NCBI RefSeq assembly: GCF_018860365.1
Contig: NZ_JAHKPO010000015.1
Location: 1-64,000 of the forward strand
DNA: 64,000 bases
Direction of reading: 5' to 3'
Source of the DNA: Arenibacter algicola
GTDB lineage: Bacteria > Bacteroidota > Bacteroidia > Flavobacteriales > Flavobacteriaceae
Shown here: positions 1 to 8,915 of the stretch, piece by piece
Layout of the letters: each line of letters begins with the position of its first letter
Numbering within the stretch: position 1 is the stretch's first letter
Notes under the pieces: model-generated
Seen by the model: only the letters and a program-made list of their open reading frames with translations
Databases searched by the model: none
What the model was told of the DNA's origin: nothing
Program-made: the position numbers and the translations under genes

Positions 1-30
1 CTTATTTTAGGACGGGACAGCCATAGTAAA

Positions 31-60
31 AAAAAGGCCCTAATTTCTTAGGGCCTTTTT
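31..60. terminator. Bidirectional rho-independent terminator
   Basis: A perfect 13-bp inverted repeat (AAAAAGGCCCTAA / TTAGGGCCTTTTT) encloses a 4-nt loop and is flanked by A and T runs, so it can terminate in either direction. On the minus strand it lies just past the stop codon of the cyclophilin-FKBP gene. No gene is visible between base 1 and this hairpin. Confidence 0.9.
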
Positions 61-78
61 TTTATAGGAATGGGGATC

Positions 79-1011
79 TTATCCTATCCCCATTAATTCA
101 ACGTCAAATATAAGGGTGGCATTTGGTGGAATAACCCCTCCAGCGCCTGCACTTCCATAGGCCAAATTAGAAGGAATTACAAACCTGGCCTTGTCCCCAA
201 CCTTCAATAGGCCGATGCCTTCATCCCATCCTGGAATTACCTGGCCTACACCTAATTGAAAACTAATAGGTTCCTTCCTCTTATAGGAAGAATCAAAAAC
301 TTGACCGTTCAACAAAGATCCTTCATAATGCACGGAAACATTTTTTCCGCTGACAGATTTGGCTCCCTTTCCCTCTTGAACAATTTTATATCTAAGTCCG
401 CTTTCAGTTTCGTTAAAGCCTGCGGCTACCTTATCCAATTCAGCAGCTAGTTTTTTCTTTTCCTCGGCAAGTCTTTTTTCCCTTGAACCCTCAAAAGTCC
501 TAAAAGCTTCTACCGCATTCCATTTATCAGCTTCTTCACCTATTCTTTCTATGGTTAAACTTTCTATTTTATCACCTTGTTTAATAGCATCCACAACATC
601 CTGACCTTCTACTACGCGCCCAAAAACGGTATGCTTGTTATCTAACCAAGGAGTAGCTACATGCGTAATAAAAAATTGGGTTCCATTTGTTCCTGGACCG
701 GCATTGGCCATGGATAGTACACCAGGTCCGTCATGAGTAAGGTCTGGATGAAATTCATCATCAAATTTATAACCTCCGTCACCCGTCCCAGTTCCCAGTG
801 GACAGCCACCTTGAATCATGAAATCCGGAATAACCCTATGGAATTTTAATCCATCGTAATAAGGCTTACCTTGAGCTTTGATACTATTTTCTAGATTACC
901 TTCCGCCAAGGCTACAAAGTTACCCACAGTCCCAGGGGTTTTATCATGGGTAAGCTTTACCAGTATTTCTCCTTTCGAAGTATTGAATTTTGCGTAAATT
1001 CCGTCTTGCAT
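79..1011 (-). CDS. Peptidyl-prolyl isomerase, cyclophilin-FKBP fusion (cytoplasmic form)
   Basis: This 310-residue protein joins two unrelated proline isomerase folds. Residues about 5-160 are a cyclophilin domain, recognisable from [13 protein letters not shown], the [10 protein letters not shown] stretch and [11 protein letters not shown], which includes the Trp that contacts cyclosporin in the family. After a Lys/Glu-rich helical linker (about 165-200), residues 210-310 form an FKBP domain with [23 protein letters not shown] and the AYG...[13 protein letters not shown] ending. There is no signal peptide, so it should act in the cytoplasm in protein folding. A second fusion with the same order, but with a lipoprotein signal, lies at 44824-45930. 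The start follows a TACCTTTG -7 box. The assignment is firm; the client proteins are unknown. Confidence 0.93.
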   Translation of the reverse strand: MQDGIYAKFNTSKGEILVKLTHDKTPGTVGNFVALAEGNLENSIKAQGKPYYDGLKFHRVIPDFMIQGGCPLGTGTGDGGYKFDDEFHPDLTHDGPGVLSMANAGPGTNGTQFFITHVATPWLDNKHTVFGRVVEGQDVVDAIKQGDKIESLTIERIGEEADKWNAVEAFRTFEGSREKRLAEEKKKLAAELDKVAAGFNETESGLRYKIVQEGKGAKSVSGKNVSVHYEGSLLNGQVFDSSYKRKEPISFQLGVGQVIPGWDEGIGLLKVGDKARFVIPSNLAYGSAGAGGVIPPNATLIFDVELMGIG

Positions 1012-1034
1012 ATCGCTGTTTTTTAATTAGTCCG

Positions 1035-1042
1035 CAAAGGTA
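1035..1042 (-). promoter_or_regulatory. -7 promoter element of the cyclophilin-FKBP gene
   Basis: Read on the minus strand this is TACCTTTG, a perfect match to the Bacteroidota TAnnTTTG element. It ends 23 nt before the ATG at 1011. No clear -33 TTG was found at the usual spacing. Confidence 0.55.
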
Positions 1043-1165
1043 AGGATAAGTTTTCTGTTTATAAAAAGCTCTGTAGATTAGAAAACATTAATCTAGCCTC
1101 TTACAAGCATTATACACAATAAACTTCCTTCCGCCAGGTCCTATGCCTATCGTTAGAGGCAGTAA

Positions 1166-2539
1166 CTATTTAATGCCATATTGATCAAAGAGGTAGATTA
1201 AACTGGCCATAGAGGCAGCTCCAAGTTCCAATTCCCTTTTATTTACATGGGCAAAGGTATCGTTTGCAGAATGGTGATGATCAAAATACCGCTGACTGTC
1301 AGGTCTTAATCCCGCTAAAACAATATTATCATTTTTTAACGGTCCAATATCCGCTCCACTCCCGCCTTTTACAAACAGATGTACCAAATAGGGTTCAAAC
1401 AAACTTTTCCAACCCTCGACCTGCTTAAAATTGGCCTGATTGCAATCAAAAGAAAATCCACGAGGCGTAAAACCACCGGAATCACTTTCGAGGGCAAAAA
1501 TATGTTTCTCATTATTTTTGGACGCCTGCTCCGCATAGGTGGTACCGCCACGAAGCCCGTTTTCCTCGTTCATAAAGAGCACCACACGTATGGTGCGTTT
1601 AGGCCTATATCCTGTAGCCTTTAACAACCTCAGTACTTCCATGCTCTGCACACATCCGGCACCATCATCATGTGAACCATCACCCAAATCCCAGGAATCC
1701 AAATGTCCTCCCACTACCAAAATTTCATTTGGATAGATACTCCCTTTTATTTCCCCAATTACATTATAGGAATCTACATCTGGCAATATTTTACAATTTT
1801 GTCTAAAGAAAAAATTTATGCCCGGATTAAGTTTCAAGGTAGCACTTAGCAGTTCTGCCCCATTGGTACTTATGGCCGCAGCGGGAATCCTGCTTTCCAT
1901 TGGTGTGTCTCCATAACTCATAGCACCCGTATGGGGAAAATCGTCCAATCTAAGGTTCAACGATCTTACAATAACCCCTACAGCCCCGTATTTGACCGCT
2001 TCTGCCGCACCTGAATATCGTTGGTCCCCGCAGCCCTTGTAGGACATAAAGGTGTTAATATTGGTTGGGTCCATGGCTTTATTAAAAAATACGATCTTAC
2101 CTTGAATTTTCTCTTTCCCCAATACTTTTAAGCCTTCGATCCCCTGCACCTCTACAACCCCGGCCTTTATACCGCCAAAGGGGGTTGCTACAGATCCGCC
2201 CAAAGCGCAAATAGGAACATTGTTGGTCAATCCGGGATCGCTCTCTATATAAGCAAATTCCGGTGTTCCCCTCACCCATTTTGGGACTTTAACGGGCTGA
2301 AGCCAAACGCGGTCCAACCCCATGGTATCCAGAACTTTTTTTGTGTAATCCACGGCCTTCTGTGCCTGTAAAGAACCTGAAAGCCTTCCTCCAATCTGAT
2401 TGGATAAATAATTTAACCAAGCATAGCCCTTTCCATTGGTAAGGGCCGTATTGTATATTTCATTAATTTGTTTTTGATCATTGTCCTGCGCTTCAATCTG
2501 AGTTGTAATTAGTAAAAATACCAGCAATAAATACCTCAT
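1166..2539 (-). CDS. Secreted M28-family zinc peptidase (carboxypeptidase Q-like)
   Basis: A 457-residue exported metallopeptidase. A hydrophobic signal peptide ending near QIEAQ (residues 1-18) is followed by a PA-like insert and an M28 catalytic domain. The metal site is visible: H279 in GGHLDSWD, D291 or D292 in GSHDDGAG, the E325-E326 pair in FMNEENG, the Asp of ALESDSGG and a C-terminal HHSANDT histidine. The family removes N- or C-terminal residues from short peptides, so periplasmic peptide degradation is the likely role. Its ATG overlaps the TGA of the upstream polyphosphate kinase by 4 nt (ATGA), implying translational coupling, although no functional link between the two is obvious. 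Family is secure; exact substrate specificity is not. Confidence 0.92.
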   Translation of the reverse strand: MRYLLLVFLLITTQIEAQDNDQKQINEIYNTALTNGKGYAWLNYLSNQIGGRLSGSLQAQKAVDYTKKVLDTMGLDRVWLQPVKVPKWVRGTPEFAYIESDPGLTNNVPICALGGSVATPFGGIKAGVVEVQGIEGLKVLGKEKIQGKIVFFNKAMDPTNINTFMSYKGCGDQRYSGAAEAVKYGAVGVIVRSLNLRLDDFPHTGAMSYGDTPMESRIPAAAISTNGAELLSATLKLNPGINFFFRQNCKILPDVDSYNVIGEIKGSIYPNEILVVGGHLDSWDLGDGSHDDGAGCVQSMEVLRLLKATGYRPKRTIRVVLFMNEENGLRGGTTYAEQASKNNEKHIFALESDSGGFTPRGFSFDCNQANFKQVEGWKSLFEPYLVHLFVKGGSGADIGPLKNDNIVLAGLRPDSQRYFDHHHSANDTFAHVNKRELELGAASMASLIYLFDQYGIK

Positions 2540-3414
2540 TCGTTTTCCAGTTGTTTTTTATATTGTTCTAAATTAGCTTTTATTTTATCATCCAGTTCCG
2601 GTTCCCTTATATCTTTGTATTTTTTTAACTCTTCATATAAAATAGAAGCAACTATTAAGCGGGCAGCCTTTTTGTTGTCCGAAGGAATAACAAACCAAGG
2701 GGCATGCGGTTTTGAAGTATTGTTAAGTGCATCTTCATAGCATTTTTGGTACTGATCCCATATAAGTCTTTCCTTTAAATCCCCAGGGGAGAACTTCCAA
2801 TTTTTCTTCCTTAATTCCAACCTGCGTAATAAGCGTTGTCGCTGCTCTTCTTTGGACAAATGCAGAAAAAATTTAAATATAATAGTTCCATTTTCTGCAA
2901 TATGGCGTTCAAAATTATTTATTTGCTCAAAGCGTTTGTCCCAAAAACTTTGATCTATGTCATCTACACTATGGATCCCAGGAATATGTTCGTTCATAAT
3001 GTATTCCGGATGCACCCTGGTTACCAAAACATTCTCGTAATGTGTGCGGTTAAAAACCCCAAATTTTCCCTTGGCAGGCAGGGCAATATAATGCCGCCAA
3101 ATATAGTCGTGCTTTAATTCCAATTCTGTTGGCACCTTAAAACTGTGGACTACCACTCCCCTGGCATTAAAATCTTTGAATACTTCCCTGATCAAGCTAT
3201 CTTTCCCTGCAGTATCGGTACCCTGTAAACAAATTAAAACGCTGTATTTACCATGGGCATACATGGTATCCTGAAACTCCCCCAGCTCTATCCTAACGCT
3301 TTCCAGCGCTTTCCTTAATTTTTTGTCCAAGGACTCCAAATCTTCCCTTGTATTTAAATCTGCTAATTTAATTTCGCTATCAACCCTATAAGTCGCTGCT
3401 TCTATGTTCTTCAT
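2536..3414 (-). CDS. PPK2-family polyphosphate kinase
   Basis: This 292-residue protein matches the PPK2 family, which transfers phosphate between polyphosphate and nucleotides. The Walker A-like loop GTDTAGKDS sits at residues 65-73, followed by the family motifs HSFKVPT, LKHDYIWRHY, GVFNRTHYENVLVTRVHPE and a lid segment rich in Arg/Lys (RRLELRKKNWKFS). The C-terminal APWFVIPSDNKKAARL region is also typical. It is cytoplasmic. Whether it favours AMP, ADP or NDP cannot be told from this reading. It is the first gene of a two-gene unit with the M28 peptidase. A perfect palindrome lies about 50 bp upstream and could be an operator. Confidence 0.93.
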   Translation of the reverse strand: MKNIEAATYRVDSEIKLADLNTREDLESLDKKLRKALESVRIELGEFQDTMYAHGKYSVLICLQGTDTAGKDSLIREVFKDFNARGVVVHSFKVPTELELKHDYIWRHYIALPAKGKFGVFNRTHYENVLVTRVHPEYIMNEHIPGIHSVDDIDQSFWDKRFEQINNFERHIAENGTIIFKFFLHLSKEEQRQRLLRRLELRKKNWKFSPGDLKERLIWDQYQKCYEDALNNTSKPHAPWFVIPSDNKKAARLIVASILYEELKKYKDIREPELDDKIKANLEQYKKQLENE

Positions 3415-3830
3415 GAATTAGTTTTAGTGCTCCATTATTGAGCAATTAAAAACAAAAAATATATGAAATTTTTCATATTACCTAAAAGATAAGGCTAGAA
3501 TCCCTTAAGTAATAGGAATTATTGGAGATTTCTAAAATATTAACTCTTGTCGTAAGCCATATGCCATTTATAGGGCATTAAATCTGTTTCTGACAATAGG
3601 GAATTGCCTTTACTTTTCCAAAGTAAAATAAGAGACCTTGTGGGACTTTATCGATCATTTATTAGGAAATCCGTAGAAAAAAATAACCGTATATCCATAG
3701 AAAGCTTCAATTGGTCTAAAAAAGTAGTCCATATCTGTACTTCATCGAAAAAATCATGAAAAAATAAAGTCGTAAGATTACCTTTACAAGGTTATATTTC
3801 CCAGTATAACGATAAACTAAAACCTACTTT
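3415..3830. other. 416-bp divergent intergenic region, no gene seen
   Basis: This AT-rich gap separates the minus-strand ppk2 unit from a plus-strand secreted protein. It holds a perfect inverted repeat, ATATGAAA-TT-TTTCATAT at 3461-3478, 47 bp upstream of the ppk2 start. No open frame with family resemblance, no RNA gene and no exact TAnnTTTG element was found; TTACCTTTAC at about 3779-3788 is only a near match upstream of the 3831 gene. Confidence 0.6.
3461..3478. promoter_or_regulatory. Perfect palindrome, possible operator for ppk2
   Basis: Two 8-bp arms, ATATGAAA and TTTCATAT, flank a TT centre. The symmetry suggests binding by a dimeric regulator. Nothing in the sequence identifies that regulator, and AT-rich palindromes arise by chance fairly easily. 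Confidence 0.35.
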
Positions 3831-4520
3831 ATGAGACTTTCCGTTATAACTGTTTGTTCTTTGGCGCTGTTTATTTTTTCATCCTTTAAGAGTAACAAAG
3901 CCTGTGAATACGCCGGTTCCAATATCGGTTACATCCAATCACAAACTGAAAAGGCAATAGCCAACGAAGACATTAACATGTCCAAATATTTTGCCTATAA
4001 AGCGTTGAACGCCATAGTGAAATCCAAGTCCCAATTAGAAGATTGCGGCTGCGAGCATGCCATGGAGCTTATACACGAAAGTTCTGTTAACTTAACCAAC
4101 GCTACCAGGGCTACCTCTCTACCAAGTGTCAAAATATTACTAAAAAAGGCTTTGGATAATGCTTTGGGAAGTATGGAAGCCTTGGACGAACACGACTCCC
4201 ATGATAGCAGGTACAATAATGATGTTCTGGCCATGAACACCAAGACTTCCATAGCTGAAAAAGAATCACATAGACCTCTGGATAAAAATACCCTTGAAAT
4301 CAAAGTGGATATTGCTTTGGAAAAGTTCAAGGAATCTTTGGACAAGGTGGTAGAGTCTGTGGACTGCAAGGAAGCCACGGCATTTGCACAAAACGTGTAC
4401 AATATTTGTGAACAGCAACTTATGAAACCTAATCTTTCCGAAGGCAAAAAATATTACAACTTAAAAACCAAGGAAATTGCTGCCAATGCCCTTAAAAAGT
4501 TGAGCGGTTGCAATAACTAG
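3831..4520 (+). CDS. Secreted helical hypothetical protein
   Basis: I do not recognise this 229-residue protein. It starts with a hydrophobic signal sequence (residues 1-19, VITVCSLALFIFSSF), then runs as predicted amphipathic helices with no obvious catalytic motif. Two similar segments, about residues 25-110 and 148-225, both contain 'alpha-helix plus Cys' patterns (CGC, DCKEA, NICEQQ, LSGCNN), suggesting an internal duplication with conserved cysteines that could pair in the periplasm. The A-rich sequence before the ATG is the usual flavobacterial translation context. It stands alone, converging on the response regulator at 4631. The reading frame is convincing because of length and signal peptide; function is unknown. 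Confidence 0.75.
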   Translation: MRLSVITVCSLALFIFSSFKSNKACEYAGSNIGYIQSQTEKAIANEDINMSKYFAYKALNAIVKSKSQLEDCGCEHAMELIHESSVNLTNATRATSLPSVKILLKKALDNALGSMEALDEHDSHDSRYNNDVLAMNTKTSIAEKESHRPLDKNTLEIKVDIALEKFKESLDKVVESVDCKEATAFAQNVYNICEQQLMKPNLSEGKKYYNLKTKEIAANALKKLSGCNN

Positions 4521-4630
4521 GAATTAGGCTGAAAAATAGATAAATAAAGCGGGATTTATCCCCAAACGGCTAATTATCACCTTTAGCCATAGATACCCAA
4601 TTAGCCCTTCACCATTACAACCAATGTTGT

Positions 4631-5794
4631 TTATTTACTGGCAAAAGATTTTACATCTTCCTCGTTTACCTCATTGCCCCCAAGTATTATAAGGCGCTCT
4701 ACAACATTTCTCAACTCCCTAATATTCCCTGTCCAATCATACCCCTTTAATAGGGAAATGGCTTTTGCCGAAAATGTTTTTGGCGCACTTCCATGCTCGG
4801 AGGCTATTTTTTCGGAGAAATGCTTTATAAGTAAAGGAATATCATCCCTTCTATCGTTTAAGGCAGGAACCTTAATAAGAATTACGGCCAGCCTATGGTA
4901 TAGGTCTTCACGGAACCTTCCGTTTTCTATTTCCTTTTTTAGGTCCTTATTGGTTGCGGCCACTACTCTGACATCTACTTTGATATCTTTATCCGACCCA
5001 ACCCTGCTTATTTTATTCTCCTGAAGTGCCCTGAGTACCTTTGCTTGGGCAGAGAGGCTCATATCCCCTATTTCGTCCAAAAATATAGTTCCACCATTGG
5101 CGGCCTCAAACTTACCGGCCCGGTCCTTTACAGCTGACGTAAAAGCTCCCTTAACGTGCCCAAAAAGTTCGCTCTCTATCAATTCGGAAGGGATTGCCGC
5201 ACAGTTGACCTCTATTAAAGGATTGGCATTTCGTTCGCTTTTTTCATGGATCCAATGGGCCACAAGTTCCTTACCGGTACCATTGGAACCCGTAATGAGG
5301 ACTCTGGCATCGGTTGGGGCCACCTTCTCTATCATTTCCTTAATTACGGAGATTTCTTTGCTTTCTCCGATCATTTCATAGTTTTTACTAACTTTTTTCT
5401 TTAAGATCTTGTTCTCCACTACCAAATCCTTTCTATCCAAGGCATTGCGCACGGTAGTCAACAACCTGTTTAGATCTGGCGGTTTCGAAATATAATCGAA
5501 GGCACCGAGCCTCATGGTATTCACTGCCGTATCCAAGTCTCCGTGCCCGGAAATCATAATAAAGGGGATTTCGGGCTTTATTTTTCTAGCTGCTTCCAAA
5601 ACTTCGACCCCATCCATTTTGGGCATTTTTATATCGCACAGTACAAGATCAAAATCATCTTTTTTTATTGTTTCCAACCCCATCAACCCATCTTCGGCCT
5701 CCTCTACTTTATAGTTTTCATTTTCCTCCGAAAGGATTTTTACCAAAACCCTTCTAATGGCCGATTCATCCTCTATAACTAGTATTCTAGACAT
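4631..5794 (-). CDS. NtrC-like response regulator (REC + sigma-54 AAA+), no DNA-binding domain
   Basis: A 387-residue two-component regulator. Residues 1-120 are a receiver domain with acidic pocket E8/D9, phospho-acceptor D54 (LVLCDIKMP), S82 and K104. Residues about 140-370 are a sigma-54-interacting AAA+ domain: Walker A GSNGTGKE at 169-176, loop GAFTSA at 216-221, Walker B GGTIFLDEIGDM, and sensor II GNIRELRNVVERL. Two departures from NtrC are visible. The L1 loop reads GAFTSA instead of GAFTGA, and the protein stops about 15 residues after the AAA+ domain, so the Fis-type helix-turn-helix is missing. It may act on sigma-54 from solution or have another output. It is the last gene of the minus-strand run from 9838; no histidine kinase is adjacent. 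Confidence 0.9.
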   Translation of the reverse strand: MSRILVIEDESAIRRVLVKILSEENENYKVEEAEDGLMGLETIKKDDFDLVLCDIKMPKMDGVEVLEAARKIKPEIPFIMISGHGDLDTAVNTMRLGAFDYISKPPDLNRLLTTVRNALDRKDLVVENKILKKKVSKNYEMIGESKEISVIKEMIEKVAPTDARVLITGSNGTGKELVAHWIHEKSERNANPLIEVNCAAIPSELIESELFGHVKGAFTSAVKDRAGKFEAANGGTIFLDEIGDMSLSAQAKVLRALQENKISRVGSDKDIKVDVRVVAATNKDLKKEIENGRFREDLYHRLAVILIKVPALNDRRDDIPLLIKHFSEKIASEHGSAPKTFSAKAISLLKGYDWTGNIRELRNVVERLIILGGNEVNEEDVKSFASK

Positions 5795-5805
5795 AATTAA
5801 GTATT

Positions 5806-6684
5806 TTAAATTCCAATTCTAAAACCTGTTCTAAAATAGAAACTAGGCTGATCGTTCAATGTAAAAATATCATTTCGGTCTTCATCCCTCAGCACACCTG
5901 CCTGAAACAAGGTATGGCCGGCATAGCCATAAAAGAAAATATTTTTGGCCACCGCATATTGGTATCCCAATGTAAACAAAGCAACCGAGGTGGAAATGGA
6001 AGAGGCAACACCAGAATCCGAGCTAATCACCGTATTCTGTAAATTTACGTAATATCCATCCAAAATAAACTCCGTTTGCAGCATATGATTATCGTTAAAA
6101 AAGTACTTCATACCACTTTTTGGAGCCCCCACCACATATGCCCAATTGGGATGAAACCTCTTTTCAAAATAGACCAAGGGCAAAGGCACTCTAATGGCTA
6201 CCGTTGAGTTATAGGCTATTCCCAATACCAAGCGTGTTGGTTTCTCAATTTTTGGTCTATCCCGAAGCGCCCCTATGGTCATGTTCACGGAGACATCCCC
6301 TTGACCAATATCGTTGGTCAAAGTTGACGATAAACGAGGTGTTAACACCCCAACAAAGCGCCAGTCCGTATTGTATTGCAATATGTAGGCCATATTTAAA
6401 TCGGCCACGTGAAATGTTTCTGTGATTACATCGTCATAAGGTGTTCTACGATTTAGATCGTATTCAATGCGGTTGTATTCGCCCCCGACAATAATATTGT
6501 CGTTCTTCCCCACTTTAATTGGCACGTTGGCCACCAATTTAATTCTGGACAACTTTGCTTCAGCCGTATTTCTGGGCATTAGCATATACTCCAACCTAAA
6601 AACATCCGGTGTTTGGGCAAGACAAAAATTGATCGACAATAAGAATCCCAATATGAATTCCCTACCCTTTATTCTAATTCCCAT
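5806..6684 (-). CDS. Outer-membrane beta-barrel protein, DUF6268-like
   Basis: A 292-residue protein with an N-terminal signal peptide (FILGFLLSINFCLAQ) followed by alternating hydrophobic and polar residues, many Tyr/Phe and a final aromatic-rich strand ending in FRTGFRIGI, as in outer-membrane barrels. It resembles the Bacteroidota DUF6268 family; I am moderately sure of that name. An open frame reaches 6747, but that would overlap the mscS gene by 74 nt and put a hydrophilic stretch before the signal peptide. The ATG at 6684 (or 6693) gives a normal signal peptide and only a short overlap with the mscS stop, so I prefer it. It sits between an inner-membrane channel and a response regulator, so an envelope role is likely. 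Confidence 0.75.
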   Translation of the reverse strand: MGIRIKGREFILGFLLSINFCLAQTPDVFRLEYMLMPRNTAEAKLSRIKLVANVPIKVGKNDNIIVGGEYNRIEYDLNRRTPYDDVITETFHVADLNMAYILQYNTDWRFVGVLTPRLSSTLTNDIGQGDVSVNMTIGALRDRPKIEKPTRLVLGIAYNSTVAIRVPLPLVYFEKRFHPNWAYVVGAPKSGMKYFFNDNHMLQTEFILDGYYVNLQNTVISSDSGVASSISTSVALFTLGYQYAVAKNIFFYGYAGHTLFQAGVLRDEDRNDIFTLNDQPSFYFRTGFRIGI

Positions 6685-7570
6685 TCCCAACATCCTTTTT
6701 TTCGACTTGCATTGTTTGAATTGGACGGGATTGAAACATATGCACATCCCTTTGAGGAAAAGGAATACTTATATTATGTTCCCTAAATTTAGCATCAATC
6801 ATATACCGCATAGCACTTTTAATTTTTGGATCTCCATAACTGTCATTAATGAAAAAATTGATGGAAAACAATAATGCAGAATCCCCAAAGTCTTCAAAAA
6901 GAACAAATGGCTTGGGATTTTTTAAGACCCCTTTCTGTTCACTAGCGATATTTTCCAAAATTTTAGTCACCAAAACAACATCGCTTCCATAGGCCACTCC
7001 AACCTTAACGTTCTCCCTAGTACTTTTATGATTTTGAGTATAATTATAAATGCTATCCGTTAAAAATTGATGGTTGGGAATTATAATTACCTTGTCATCC
7101 CTTGTAAGTGCCCTCGTAGTCCTTAATCGTATTTCAAACACCTGTCCTACTTTTTGATTTACCTCCACAATATCCCCAACGCGCAAGGACTGATCTGTTA
7201 TAATCAGAATACCGGAGATGATGTCCTGGAACAAATATTGAAGGGCAAATCCCAAACCAACAAACAGTGCCGCCGACGCGGTCAACAAGACGGTGAGATT
7301 AACCCCGGAGGTATGCAGAATAACCAACACCACAAATATGTAGAACAAGTATCTTAAAAATCCAAAAACACTGATAAACTTATTCTTGTCCTCTTCAGGC
7401 AACTTTGCAGTGACCAGTTTGTGAACCAGTTTTAGGAAAAAGTTTACTACAATTATTGAAATAATTATGGTTAAAAAGGTAGCTGCCGTTATATCCACCT
7501 TATCCCCATTCCAAATTTTATAGCTTAGGAATTCATTCAAGCCATTAAAAAAATTCTTTAGTTCTTCCAT
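6674..7570 (-). CDS. MscS-family mechanosensitive ion channel
   Basis: A 298-residue small-conductance mechanosensitive channel. Three hydrophobic helices occupy roughly residues 25-50, 68-88 and 92-125; the last is the pore helix followed by the signature LGFALQYLFQDIISGILII. The cytoplasmic beta domain carries VGDIVEVNQKVGQVFEIRLRTT and DKVIIIPNHQFL, and the C-terminal domain has FFINDSYGDPKIKSAMRYMI and ISIPFPQRDVH. Members open on membrane tension to release solutes during hypo-osmotic shock. The start ATG is 1 nt from the stop of the ABC permease, and its 3' end overlaps the next gene, so it lies inside an operon. Confidence 0.93.
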   Translation of the reverse strand: MEELKNFFNGLNEFLSYKIWNGDKVDITAATFLTIIISIIVVNFFLKLVHKLVTAKLPEEDKNKFISVFGFLRYLFYIFVVLVILHTSGVNLTVLLTASAALFVGLGFALQYLFQDIISGILIITDQSLRVGDIVEVNQKVGQVFEIRLRTTRALTRDDKVIIIPNHQFLTDSIYNYTQNHKSTRENVKVGVAYGSDVVLVTKILENIASEQKGVLKNPKPFVLFEDFGDSALLFSINFFINDSYGDPKIKSAMRYMIDAKFREHNISIPFPQRDVHMFQSRPIQTMQVEKKDVGNGN

Positions 7571-7571
7571 A

Positions 7572-8915
7572 CTAATATTTCAGCCATTTAAGCAAATCCC
7601 TATAAGAAGGCTTTTTTCCGTACATCAATATCCCTACCCTATATATTTTGGCCGCCAGCCATACAATACCGATAAAAGTGATAATTAATAGTAGAATAGA
7701 AACCACAACCTCCCAAATTGGCACCCCTCCTTCACCGATACCGCCCGGTAGACGCATGAGCATTACAATAGGTGATGTTAAAGGAAATAATGAGAATCCT
7801 ACAGCAATAGGGCCATGAGGGTTATTAAAGACAGAAAAGAAACCTACATAAATGGCCAACATTAATGGCAATATAATTGGAAAAATAAACTGTTGTGTAT
7901 CTGTCTCGTTGTCTACCGCAGCCCCTATTGCCGCATATATTGAGCTATATATTAGGTAGCCGAGGACAAAATAGATCACAAAAAAACAAATAAGCATTAT
8001 CCAAGGTATCCTAAAAAGTTCGTTCGCATATAATTGCATGGCAGAATCTGATGCTGCCACATAGGCAGCCCCCCCTATTAAACCAGGTGCATTAGTTGCC
8101 CCGGAATTAAGGGCGGATGGATCAATGTCGAAAACAAGAATCAATACACCGAACATTACAAAAGCCGAAATAATCCAGATAGCAAATTGGGTTACTCCGG
8201 CCAAGGAGGTCCCAATAATTTTTCCCAGCATAAGCTGAAAGGGTTTCACTGAAGAGATAATTACTTCTATTATCCTAGTTGTTTTTTCCTCTATCACACT
8301 GCGCATAACAAATCCACCATAAATAATGATGAACATCATGATCAGGTACCCAAATGCCCCACCTATAAACGCCTTGATTTCGGTTATTCCCTTCAGGTTC
8401 TGTTCCCCGGTAAAGGTAGCAGTCTTGATTTCAAAATTATTGCCCACACTCTCGAAATCGGATACCGACACCCCTAGTTCCTGTAATCGCTGCAAACGTA
8501 AACGGTCTTCGAACACATCTTCCAAATTATCCAATAAAGAAGAACCCGGAGCATCCTTGCTGTAAAAGAAAGACCTGCTTGCCACTTGTTCCAAGTCCTG
8601 TTCATTGGGAATGTAAAGCAAGCCATAAAATCCCATTTTCTGAATAGAGTCCTTCGCCGCCTCCAAGCCAATATCCTTAAACTTTACATACGAAGTGCTT
8701 TCCGTTCCCTGAAAATCTGTGGAAAAATAATTGCTTTCATTTAATATGCCAATAGTCCTTATTTCGTTATCATTGATCTTGGTCAGATACACAATAAGAA
8801 CTACCATTCCCACCATGAGGATCGGACTCAAAAAAGTCATGACCACAAATGATTTATTTCGAACTTTTGCTAAATATTCGCGTTTTATGATGAGCGATAA
8901 CTTACCCATAAACAT
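7572..8915 (-). CDS. ABC-2 type transporter permease (NatB-like)
   Basis: A 447-residue inner-membrane permease. One transmembrane helix near residues 22-46 is followed by a large extracytoplasmic domain (about 50-180) and then five or more C-terminal helices, the topology of NatB/YhaP-type ABC-2 permeases. The sequence RSVIEEKTTRIIEVIISSVKPFQLMLGKIIG, here cited only by its start at about residue 206, is the family hallmark. Its start codon overlaps the stop of the ATPase gene by 1 nt (TAATG); a second in-frame ATG two codons on (8909) is equally plausible. The pair probably exports ions, lipids or small molecules; the substrate is not evident. Confidence 0.9.
   Translation of the reverse strand: MFMGKLSLIIKREYLAKVRNKSFVVMTFLSPILMVGMVVLIVYLTKINDNEIRTIGILNESNYFSTDFQGTESTSYVKFKDIGLEAAKDSIQKMGFYGLLYIPNEQDLEQVASRSFFYSKDAPGSSLLDNLEDVFEDRLRLQRLQELGVSVSDFESVGNNFEIKTATFTGEQNLKGITEIKAFIGGAFGYLIMMFIIIYGGFVMRSVIEEKTTRIIEVIISSVKPFQLMLGKIIGTSLAGVTQFAIWIISAFVMFGVLILVFDIDPSALNSGATNAPGLIGGAAYVAASDSAMQLYANELFRIPWIMLICFFVIYFVLGYLIYSSIYAAIGAAVDNETDTQQFIFPIILPLMLAIYVGFFSVFNNPHGPIAVGFSLFPLTSPIVMLMRLPGGIGEGGVPIWEVVVSILLLIITFIGIVWLAAKIYRVGILMYGKKPSYRDLLKWLKY

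Noticed and set aside
4549-4564. GGGAT-TT-ATCCC palindrome between convergent genes
   Set aside because: There is no T tract on either strand, so it is not counted as a terminator, and its length is modest.
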